Assembly: GCA_015499985.1 (NCBI GenBank)
Contig: JAAAUF010000015.1
Span: 1 to 64,000, forward strand
DNA length: 64,000 nucleotides
Source: Haplosporangium gracile
Taxonomy: Eukaryota > Mortierellomycota > Mortierellomycetes > Mortierellales > Mortierellaceae
Reading direction: 5' to 3'
Shown: piece after piece, positions 21,520 to 34,135 of the stretch
How the letters are laid out: every line of letters begins with the position of its first letter
Numbering within the stretch: the first letter of the stretch is position 1
Position numbers and translations under genes: made by a program
The notes under the pieces: model-generated
Databases searched by the model: none
Told to the model about the DNA's origin: nothing
Seen by the model: only the letters and a program-made list of their open reading frames with translations

Positions 21520-24500
21520 ATGCCTTTCCTGAAGATCTGCGTGGCCCTCTACGACTACGAGGCAAACACCGAGGAGGAGCTGACCATCAAGGAAAACGAT
21601 GTCCTCTATATCCTTGAGGACGACGACCCTGAGTGGTGGAAGGCTAAACTCAAGACCGCCGACCCCAGCGAAAACCTCATCGGCCTTATACCCTGCAACT
21701 ATGTCGAGCCTGTAAGCAACCAATTTTCCACGCATCCTTTACCTTCCCTTCCAAGAGGAGAGAGCACAGATAACTGTTGTCGTCGTCGTCTGACCAAGGG
21801 AGGAGATGGCCTCTGTGTGTTTTTCCTTCATCACCTGAGCAAACCAACTGTCAGCTAGCAACAATAACGAGCAGTCAACAACCAACAGACATGGTTCCTA
21901 ACCGTCCTTGTAATCAACTTCACACCTCATATCCTCTAAATTAGCATCCCGAGAGCGGCGCTGTGGTCGGTTTATTTAAGTACGATGCAACAACGGAGGA
22001 GGAGCTCTCATTCGAGGAGGGCGACACGCTGACATTGTATGAGCAGGATGACCCAGACTGGTTCCTAGTCGGAAATGGTACCCATGTTGGCTTCGTGCCT
22101 GGAAACTATATCGAGGTAATAATGATACGGAACCTTTCTTTCTCCAGACTTACTCTGTAATGGTCGAAGCCGCCTTCTCTTTATTAACCCACTCTGCCTT
22201 ACTTTGCTCCTCAATCGCTCGTATCTTACTTGGCTCATTAGGCTTCTGCAGGACAGGGCGGCGATGCACAGGCAGAGCAACCACAAGAGCAATACGAGGA
22301 AGAATACGCAGCCGAGCATGATCAGCATTATGAACAGGAACAAGCCGAACCAGTAGAGGCCGTCCCACAATCCAGTGGTAGCACCTCTTCAGCAACAGCA
22401 GTCCCTGCTGAGAAGGATGACCTCAAGTTTTGGTCTGTCAATGTATGTCGACAATCCTTGACACTTTTCAACCGTTTTTATATACCGATGGAGGAATTAG
22501 CCGTGAAGAGAAATGCGCGTAGTAATCGGCTGTTTCTGTTTCTTTTTTTCCAACCAACGGCATATGATTTCTTCCGCGGGCTGATTCGTTCCGATAATTA
22601 GGAGGTCGACAAGAAGAAGAAGAAAAAGAAGGGCAGTCTTGGTGTTGGCAACCTGACCATCTTCTTCGGAAGCGAGGAGGACAAGGTAAACATTTCTGCA
22701 GAACGCAATCATTCACCACAGCTCGCTAATTCTCTTTTTGCTTTGATAACATCCGTGATTCCACTACTTGCCAAGTAGTAGTAATCGAAGAAAGGAAGAA
22801 AAAAGGAAAACTAACGAGACGGCTTTCCCGTCTTACAACCCTTTGATAATAGTCTCCTGTGCGTCAATGGTCGATCAAGGATGTGGACAAAGTCAGACAG
22901 GAAAAGAAGCACGTCTATTTGGATCTTGGTGGCTCAACCCCTGCCTCGTTCGACTTTCAGGCTGCTTCCAAGCAGGAGGCGGAGGCCATCTTCAACAAAA
23001 TCCAAGAATCCAAGCAAAAGTCACGCATCTCTCATCCGACAGCAGCCGTCCCCACTCCACCTTCAATTCGTGACTCTATCGTCTCCACCTCCACCTACCA
23101 AACAGCTCAAGGATCGCCCAACGTTTCGGCTGCCAGCACAACATACCCATCAGAGCCCGCATATGAGGAGGCCCAATACGAGGAAGAACAACAGCAACAG
23201 CAGCAGTACGTTGAACCTGAACCTGTCTGCGAGGGCAAGTGGGCTATTGTTCTCTATGACTTCAACGCCGAGGCAGAGGAGGAGCTCAGCATCCGTGAAA
23301 ACGATGAGCTCTGGGTGTCGGACTATGTCAGCAGCGATGAATGGTGGAAGTGCCAACTTGGGGATCAAGTTGGTATTGTTCCTGCCTCCTACATCAGGGT
23401 ATGTGATTTGTGGCTGATTGTCACTCTTTTGGTGCATTAATATGCATGTGCTACTATTGCAAGTAAGTCGCTAACCCTGACTTAAATGACTTTGACTTAC
23501 GATTTTCTCAAAAGTTTGCCGACGAACCCGTCCCAGAGGAGCCCCAGCACGAGGAGGAGCATGTTCAGGTCGAAGAAGCCGCACCTGTCCAGTCGCGCAC
23601 TGTCCCTACTCGTAAGTATATCATAGGAGTGATGATTGTACATTTCGATGGAAACAATCATACTTAGCGCTCTCTGACATTTGTATTTGAGGCTTCTTTA
23701 TTCACCCAGACCCTTCAGTTCCAGTGGCAGCCTCTATTCCAAAAGCTGTCGATACTCCCAAGGCTGCATCTACATTATCTACCCCTGCCCCTCCATCTTC
23801 AGAGCCAGCGGTCAAGAGTAAGTTACCAAACTTTTTTTCCCCAATGCAGATGTGATACTGCTTTGTATGAACACAACAAAATGTACTTAAAAAAATGCTA
23901 ATCTTTACATGTCATGTTATAGAACCTCAAAATACCAGAATGTGGACAGATCGATCAGGAAAGTACAAGGTTGAAGCAGAGTATTTGGGTTTCCACGACG
24001 GCAAGATTAGTCTTCACAAGTTGAACGGAGTCAAGATTGCTGTCCCAGTGCGCGAGATGTCTCAGGAGGATGTCACCTTTGTCGAAAAAATGACAGGAAT
24101 GAAGATCGGAGCTGAAGGTTTCGACTGGTACGACTTCTTTATCAAGGCTGGCATTGCGACAGAGGATGCTCTTCGGTACTCGACAGTCTTCCGCACGGAA
24201 AAGATGGACTCCAGCATTTTGCCAGAGTTGAGCAGAGACATTCTCAAGGGACTCAACGTCAAAGAGGGAGATATTATCCGCATCCGCAAGGCCATCGATA
24301 AGACAGGATCTGGTACCTCCTCGCCCGACTCTAACAGCACACCAAAGCCCAAAAAGTCAGTCAGCTTTGCCGGGGCCCATGGCGGCGGCAGCATTGACGT
24401 CATAAACGACCGCGAAATGGCAATGAAGTTGCAGGCAGACGAGGTCTCGAATGCCCGTACTTCTGGCGCATCGCTGAGCGAACAACGTCGTCAGCAAGAA

Positions 24501-27301
24501 TTAGCCGACGAGCAGTTTGCTCGTGAGTTGCAGGAACGCGAGAACAGCACCAACCGAACCCCTGTCTTTGGTGCCAAGAAGAACGATACCCCTCAGCGCA
24601 AGAGTAAGTCTCACGCTCAACGTCGCGTTGATAATTGTGCTCACCAAGAATCTCGGAGTTTGGTACTTATTTCTGTTTTTACTTCTATTATAGACACCAG
24701 GCCCAAGGCTAGTACCTCTGCGCCCAAGACGATCGATGCTTCAGAGTTCACCAAAATTGGTACAGCTCTTACCAACACACCCAAGTCTTCATCATCATCA
24801 TCTTCCTCCAGGAAGCAAAACGCATCGGCTGGCCCCAAGCCAACCCCATCAGCTGCCGACCTTGCTTTTGACGACGATGCCTGGGAGGTCCGTGACCCCA
24901 AGCTCCTTGGTTTTGACTATGACAACTGGAAAGTTCAGAACCGCGACAATGAGGATGAATGGATTGCCAACTTTGCCTCGTCAACTGCTCCCAAAGTGTT
25001 GGAGCCAGAGGAGGACGAGGAGGCGCTCAAGAAGACCACCTCGCCCAAACCCAAGGAGGCAACCTCAACAGCCGAATCATCTTCTCCCGCAGGACGTCCT
25101 CGACCCGGCGCTCCTGGACGGACTGACAGCAACAACTCTCTCAGTTCTCTGGGCCTCACTGCCCCCATCACTCCATCATCTCCTGCCTCCGCTCCCGCTG
25201 CTAAGCCTTCGACCCCTGTTCCTGGATCCTTGGAGGCGATTGCCGTGACTCAGGCAGAGGAGGCTGAGAAGGTCAAGCAGCAGATGCAAAAGATCAAGGA
25301 GAAACAGGCATCTGATGGACTCAAGAAGGAGATTGAGCAAATGAAGCTCCAACAGCAAATGTTGCAACAGGCTGTTGTCCAGCAGGCAACACAGAACCAG
25401 CAATTGGTGCAGACGATCCGTCGCATGGCCCCTCCTCCACCTGTGTCTTCTGGCAAGTTGCCTGCTCCCTTGGTCCCTGTCAACCCTACTGGACCCCTTC
25501 GCTTCATTCCAACTCACCCCACTGGACAACAGAGCGCTCCCCCACCTCCACCTCCCTTCAGCACCGCCAACATGGGTCTCCCTACGGTGCAACAACAGAT
25601 GATGACCGGAGTCAACCCCCAGATGACCGGTGTTGCCAGTCAGCCTACCGGTAGAGCCAATTGGGCCAACGCAAGTACGTTAACTGAATCGCTGCCTTCT
25701 CATTGTTGTTTGCTTGAAGCTTTCTCTGAGTATTAATAAGTCTTTTTATTCATGTAATAGCCCCTGCTAACCCATTCGGTATTGGAGCCATCGCTGTCAA
25801 CCCTACTGGAGTTCCTGTTAGAGCTCCTCAGGGCATTATGGCTGCCCGATCTGCCCCAGCCGTCCCTGCACCCTTTATCAACCGTGCTATGAGCCAAGGA
25901 CCTCCACCACCCCCTCCACCCATGCAGATGAGCATGGCCACGGGTTTCAACAACAACAACAACAACATGAACTCGTTGAACAACATGAGGACCGGCATGA
26001 ACGCTCAAATGACCGGCATGAATAGCCCGATGACCGGAATGAACGCCCAGATGACCGGCTTGAACAACAACAACAACAACATGTCGCCCATGAACCGTGT
26101 CTCACAGCCTATGCAGTCCGCCTCGTTCCAGACCCCCGCCATGACCGGCATGAATACCAGCAGTGGACCCAGCCTGAATGCGTTGAGCTCTATGAGCAGC
26201 CTGAACAACATGAACAACATGAACAACATGAACAACAACAGCAGCCCACAGTTCCAGACGCCAATGATGACGGGAATGAACAATAACAACGTCAACAACA
26301 ACATGGGCGGGCTCAACAACAACATGACGGGTATGAACAACAACAGCATGGCCGGCATGAACAACCTGAACAGCAACGTAACCGGAATGAACAACAACAA
26401 CAACAACAACATGGCTGGTATGAACAGTTTGAACAGCAACATGACCGGCATGAGCAACAACTCTGGTCTCGGCGGCGGACTGAACAACAATAACAACAGC
26501 AGCCTGGGTGGATTGGGCTCATTTAACAAGTCACCGTCGTTGTCCAACACGTTCAGCTCGTCTCCCATGGGTCAGTCCCGGATTCTTCAGACGCCGTCAT
26601 CCTCGTCAAGCTTTGGTGGAAGTGGTCTCGGAAGCAGTTTCGGTCAGATGAACAACAACAACAGCATGAGTTCGCCGTCCAATAACACCATGACGCCGCT
26701 TCAGGCTCAGTCAACAGGACACCTCCCAATGGCATCGTCCTACATGCGCCCACCTACCAGCTCCGGATTAAGCAACAACTTTGGCAACAACAACGCTGGC
26801 GGTGTGGGAAGCTTGGGGGGTATGAACAACCAGATGACTGGTATGGGATCCATGGGACCCATGGGCTCGTCCATGGGAGGAGGCATGAACAACCAGATGA
26901 CCGGTATGGGAGGTATGAACGGCATGAACGGCATGAACAATAACACCAACATGTCCGGTATGGGCGGTATGAACAGCAACATGACTGGCATGGGAGGCAT
27001 GGGCGGCATGGGCGGCATGGGAGGTATGGGAAGCGTGGGAGGCATGAACAGTCTTACACCCCAGATGACCGGCATGAATAACAACATGGGCAACAGTTCG
27101 ATGGGCGGCATGAACGGTATGAACGGAGGCATGAACGGTGGTATGAACGGAGGTATGGGTGGTATGAACGGTGGCATGAACGGCATGGGTATGGGAGGAG
27201 TCAACCCACAAATGACCGGCATGGGCAATATGGGCAACATGGGCAACATGGGCAACATGGGCAACTTTAACAACAACGGCCAGTTCCAGCGCAACTTTTA
27301 A
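21520..27301 (+). CDS. SLA1: Endocytic adaptor Sla1 (actin cytoskeleton assembly control protein)
   Basis: Ten exons: 21520-21711, 21945-22115, 22242-22442, 22602-22685, 22853-23398, 23515-23611, 23710-23817, 23923-24603, 24694-25674, 25761-27301; 1533 residues (yeast 1244). Order: SH3-1 (4-62, ALYDYEANTEEELTIKENDV), SH3-2 (70-121), a PH-like segment (about 185-270, KKGSLGVGNLTIFFGSEEDK), SH3-3 (342-398), SHD1 (about 470-525, RSGKYKVEAEYLGFHDGK), the NPFxD-binding domain, SHD2/SAM-like (about 535-600, DWYDFFIKAGI), then a Pro-rich linker with a Gln-rich coil. The tail is Asn/Met/Gly-rich with about 14 motifs of the form [LIVM]xx[QNTS]xTG, the Ark1/Prk1 phosphosite that releases Sla1 from Pan1-End3. 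It couples cargo, clathrin and Las17/WASP at endocytic actin patches. Epsin lies next door. Confidence 0.96.
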
Positions 27302-27405
27302 AACTCCAACGGACACGACACAACTACGACTTTTTCTACGACAAACAACAATAACAATTGCACATGATCGCACACGAACCCTTCCTTTTCATTTTCTTTC
27401 AACAG

Positions 27406-27411
27406 AATAAA
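27406..27411 (+). terminator. Poly(A) signal AATAAA of SLA1
   Basis: AATAAA 105 nt after the SLA1 stop codon at 27301, in a suitable A/T-rich setting. Confidence 0.55.
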
Positions 27412-27902
27412 TATTCATTAACATAGTCTAGCAGATGCGCTCAATGGACAAAGCCTGGAATCGGGCGGGCACAGGCCTTAACCACTCGAACACTATATAA
27501 GCTTGAACGCATCCTTGGAGGTGTCAGGTGTTATCTTAGTGCGCTACTTCAGTGGGCTGAGAGATCGACTTTAGATGTGAGTGAGGCTCCAAATGCACGA
27601 CACAAATAGCGTTTTGCGCCGTTAATTTAGTATGTGGACTGAGTGCATGAAAGATATACTCAAATATTTTGATGATGAGGTCAGAGTCAAACAGACAGTT
27701 AGACAGACAAAGGCAATAAAGGGTAAAGGAAGAAAGGGCCGACAGAAAAGGACATTGGTGGAGACCAATCCTTGCTGTCGACCCTTCGCCCGAAATTTCT
27801 CACTCTTCTTTCTTTTCCTGTCTTTCTTTTTGTCACACGCACTCGCACCCTTCCTTCTCTTTCTTTCTTCCTTTGCTTCTCTTTTCTGCTCCCTCTCTCC
27901 CT

Positions 27903-27923
27903 CACACACACACACACACACAC
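27903..27923 (+). repeat. (CA)n microsatellite
   Basis: Ten CA units upstream of epsin. Confidence 0.85.
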
Positions 27924-28137
27924 AAACACTTGTCAAAAAGCCCTTTCTTTTTTGACACCGTTTCTCCCTTCTTTTACTCTCTCACCTCGCACCCCTTTTT
28001 CACTTCTGAGACACAACGGACAAAGTTCTCCCGCCTTCCCCATCTTTCATATTCTCTTTCCATACCATTCCTTTGTTTTTTTCACAATACTACTTCTCTC
28101 TTCTCATTCCGCCCATATATTCTCACACACAACAGCA

Positions 28138-31100
28138 ATGGCAAACGCAACTCCCAAATACGCCGCAAAAAGTACCCTTCGCTCCATGTAAGACCTTTTT
28201 TTTTTCTTTTTTTTTATTCTTGCTCAGCTTGAATGTCAAGGAAGGCTCACTCCCACAGTCCTGACGAACGGACACACAAAAAGTAGACAGTGCTCTTGGT
28301 AACCCTCTCCAGGTAGACAAAAAAAAAGACCTTATTCATAACCCTCGTTTCTTTTTCTTTTTTGTCGTTTGGACCAATTGTATAGTAAGAACTTTACGAA
28401 TGGCTACTCAGACATGCAAGCTAAGGTCCGCGAGGCGACCTCGAATGACCCATGGGGACCAAGTGGCTCGCAAATGAACGAGCTTGCTGCAGCCAGTCAT
28501 AACCAGTAAGGAGTTAGCTCGTTACTTGTGCTTGTGCTTGCTTGTGCTTGTGCTTTTTTTTTTTATTGCTGCGTGACTATACATAGCGAGAGTGCAAGTG
28601 CAAGTGCAAGAAGGGACCGACAGACAAGCAGGCAGGCAGGCAGGCAGGCAGACAGGCAGGTAGAGAGAGACAAGCTTGACAGGCAGGAAAAGGTGCTAAC
28701 TGTTACTCCCTTTTTGTCTTATGTGGGCTTCGACCCTTTTAGACACGAGTTCCTCGAGATTATGGAGATTCTGGACAAGCGCATGAACGACAAGGGCAAG
28801 AACTGGCGCCATGTCTTCAAGGTAAGACTTTTTGCTGGCTTTCTCTCCTTTCCTTATGTTCACTTACCACACGACACTCAATACGACATACAGTCAACAA
28901 CAGCAACAACAACAAAAAGAGACAAAAGCAAGACACAAATCGCCAACGAGCACAAAGGAAGACATTTTTTTTCGCTGTTGTAAAAATGACTCGGGACTTG
29001 CAAGATGGACGCTACAGAGGCGGCTTTGCGCAGAGAGGGAGGGACGGACGGACGGAGGGTCGAAAGGCACAGGGATGGGTCTCTTTGTAGCCATTGAGCA
29101 CAACAAAAAAGAAAGTCAAGAAACAGCCGCGATGATTTTTTTGCTCACGCCGTGTTACCCTACCCATCAGGGCAAAATGACGAAACGACGAAAAGAAAAA
29201 AAAATCAACAAACAGAACGAAGCGGTGGGCTGGATATCCTTTTTCGACTCATCCGTGATATCGATAAGTAGAAACGACCATGGACACTAATACCAAAACT
29301 GTTGGTTGTATCGTCTTATCCGCTGCTTCTACTACTACTAGGCATTGACTGTTCTGGACTATTTGCTCCATGTCGGTATGTTGGGAGATCACTCGGTCAA
29401 ATTTCCTTAAGGGAAGATGTCAAAGTTGCATGATCCTGTAACGGCACGTTTGCTAACATACACCCGGTTGACTTTGTGGTACTCATGATAACAGGTTCTG
29501 AAAGTGTCGTCAAATATGCGCGCGAGAACCTCTATATCGTCAAGACCTTGAAGGAATTCCAGTATATTGATGAAGACGGCAAGGATCAGGGATCGAATGG
29601 TAAGCATCAAGCATCTTTTTTGTCTACTCTGCATCCTGCTTTTGTCTTATTTTGGGGCCTATAAACTACGACTGATGGAAGATGTTTTGCGGTTGCTTGC
29701 TGTTTCTGATGCATATAGTTCGGCAAAAGGCCAAGGATATCACTGCACTGCTCTCGGATGACGCCCGCTTGAAGGAGGAACGCCGAAGTCGCAATGCTAT
29801 GAATGATCGTATGAGCGGGCGAGCTCATGGAGTAGACCGATTTGAGCAACACACACCTGTCTATGAGCGCCCTGGAGCGACGGATGAAGATCGTGATCTT
29901 CAAAAAGCTCTGGAAGAGAGTCGACGGATGGCACAAACAGAAAATAGCTCCCGAAACAGGTATGGCAATGTGATATATGCTGCTTCATGCCTTCATGCTG
30001 TGTGTCTTAATTTACATAGGACCCATGACAGATATGGCTACAGTTTGCTTACCGGTATGCTTGTCGCTGTTTCAAAACATAGTGAGGACGACGACCTCAA
30101 GAAAGCCTTAGAGATGAGCAAGAAAGAGGAGCAGGATCGTATAAAGACGGTGGAAAAATATAACGAGCTCTCACTAACCGAAGACTGGGAGGCTGACTCC
30201 AAGTAAGCGCCTTTTACTACGTCGTTTATACGCGAAATCTTTTGAACTTACATGATGATAAATGTGTGCTAATGCAACCCCTTTACCTCCTTTTTCACGC
30301 CAATCGCGCATTTCAACAGGCCTATTAACCGATATGAGCAGCAAAACAACATTGACTTTTTCGGTAACGACTTTGGCGGACAGAACAACAACAACAACAA
30401 CTTTGATGCGTTCTCTCCTGTGAACGAGTATGGAAACGACAACAACGCCTTACTTCAACAGCAGGCCACTGGATTCAACAACAACCCTTACCTCCAGTTC
30501 CAGCAGCAGCAACTTCAGCAGCAACAGCTCATGCAGCAACAGATGATGCAGCAGCAAATGCAGCAGCAACAGCAAATGGCGTTTTTGAACACCATGAACA
30601 ACCCATACCAGCAGCAGCTTATGCCTCAGATGACGGGGACACCCAACCTCGGTTCCAACAACCCCTTCAGCGCCTTTGCTCAAAAGCCAGCAATGACTGG
30701 TCAGCCCACCGGTCTTAACGGTAGCAATGGTTTCAACAGTAACAACAACAGCAACGGCTTTAACGCTGGTCTTAGCAGAAATAACAGTAACAACAATCCT
30801 CTTGGTGACTTGGCATTCCTCCAGAATTCAATGACTGGTGCTCCATCTACCAGTCAGCCGGTAAGCCTTTTGATTTGACTCGCTCAACAGTTTGTCCACG
30901 CTTCCATCCTCACACTCGGTAACACTCACTCCTTTTGCTGTATATCTTTTGTTTTTCTTTTTTTCGTTTTGTGTGACTAGGCCACAACGAAGGCCGCTAA
31001 CCCCAATGACGAAAAGTATGCCCACTTGGCTATGGCTTTGTCGAACCGTGACGATGGCATGGATACTTTCGGAAACACTGGTCAGCTTCGCATTCCTACG

Positions 31101-31403
31101 CACACCTCCTTTGGATTGGGCAGTCGTGGTAATAACGTTAATGGTGCAGCCAACCCCTTCCAGAACCTCGGTGGCGCAGGCGCCAGCAATCCGCTGATCG
31201 ACATCGGCGATTCTGGAAGCAGTCTTGGACGAAGCAACAGCAACAATCCCTTCCAAGCAATAGCACAGGGTGGTAACCAGACCCACAGCGGGTTCTTGTC
31301 ATCCCAGGCAACTGGATTTGGAGCGATGAATAGCAATGGCTTTGGTCAAAACGGACAGACGAACGGTAACAACGGTGCGTACAGCAATAACATGCTGTTT
31401 TAA
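28138..31403 (+). CDS. ENT1: Epsin (ENTH-domain endocytic adaptor, Ent1/2 type)
   Basis: Nine exons: 28138-28187, 28386-28505, 28743-28821, 29342-29375, 29495-29599, 29719-29959, 30083-30202, 30320-30860, 30981-31403; 570 residues. The ENTH domain (about 12-145) shows STLRSIKNFTNGYSDMQAKV, EFLEIMEILDKRM, WRHVFKALTVLDYLLHVGSE and NLYIVKTLKEFQYIDEDGKD; it binds PI(4,5)P2 and bends membrane. Two ubiquitin-interacting motifs follow, DLQKALEESRR (about 190) and DLKKALEMSKK (about 215). The Gln/Asn-rich tail has three NPF motifs (NNPFSAF, ANPFQNL, NNPFQAI) for EH-domain partners, a clathrin-box-like LIDIG, and five Ark1/Prk1-type motifs (such as LMPQMTG and LSSQATG). Exon 4 is only 34 nt. It shares process and regulation with its neighbour Sla1. 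Confidence 0.96.
28626..28660 (+). repeat. (CAGG)n repeat in epsin intron 2
   Basis: Tandem CAGG/CAGA units inside the intron between epsin exons 2 and 3. Related TGCTTG and AAGTGC repeats lie just upstream (28527-28608). Confidence 0.7.
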
Positions 31404-31779
31404 ACCCTTCTGGCGTTATCCTTTTCTTTTTCCTTTTCTTCCTTTTGTAATTTTTCGCTGTTTGTTGTAACATTATCTCTGAAAACAAATAAAAACCATT
31501 TTTTCGAGCCAGCATGCCTCTCTGTCCCTTGCATAATCGGTTGCATATGAACATGTTGTTATCCTGCTGACCTTGACTAGCTAAACGGAAGCGGAAATTT
31601 GTCCCTGTGCCCAATGCGTTATTGTTGTGTGGCTTAGCGACCTTTTTTTTTTTTTTTTTTTCCTTTTTCCTTTTTTTTTCTCCAGGGCCATCTTTTTTTT
31701 TTTTTGTTCACCTTATTCGTTTTTCCCTTTGCACATTCCATTAACCCTCTTCGAACTTCCGCACTCACATTCACCATAA
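31404..31779. other. Epsin 3' UTR and PRMT3 promoter
   Basis: 376 nt. The poly(A) signal at 31488 is followed by long T runs (31644-31700) just before the PRMT3 leader. No frame codes. Confidence 0.5.
31488..31493 (+). terminator. Poly(A) signal AATAAA of epsin
   Basis: AATAAA 85 nt after the stop codon at 31403. Confidence 0.55.
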
Positions 31780-33901
<2,122 letters not shown>

Positions 33902-33968
33902 ACACCGTTGGTATCGTTTTTATCTTTTTTCCCCCTTCTTTTCTTCTTCACGCACATGCATCATCATA

Positions 33969-33974
33969 AATAAA
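33969..33974 (+). terminator. Poly(A) signal AATAAA of PRMT3
   Basis: AATAAA 68 nt after the stop codon at 33901. The next gene, LSG1, converges and ends at 34136. Confidence 0.5.
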
Positions 33975-34135
33975 AAGCATTTTCAAGTTAAAAAAGAAAA
34001 AATATGTATTGAAGGTGTGGTGAAAAAAAATGCAAAAGTAATAATACAAAAATATGCTAGATAACCTTCATCTACTCTCCACTTCCGTCTGTCCGTCTGC
34101 CCGTCTCAATTCGATGCCAACCTCAGTCTCATCTC

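Larger units (their letters stand above)
27302..28137. other. SLA1 3' UTR and epsin promoter
   Basis: After the poly(A) signal at 27406 there is a short tRNA-like patch on the minus strand (27424-27497, see findings). The 27780-28135 part is pyrimidine-rich and includes a CA repeat at 27903-27923. It forms the epsin promoter and leader. Confidence 0.4.

Noticed and set aside
21022..21532. Open frames in the SLA1 leader
   Set aside because: Pyrimidine-only sequence has few stop codons, so open frames arise without coding.
26740..27373. Long minus-strand frames opposite the SLA1 tail (rich in Pro/Met or His/Ala/Val)
   Set aside because: They mirror the repeats of the plus-strand Met/Asn/Gly tail. 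The plus strand is fixed by splice phases and domain order.
30001..30055. Extra 35-nt exon within epsin intron 6
   Set aside because: It has plausible borders but breaks the frame into the second ubiquitin-interacting motif.
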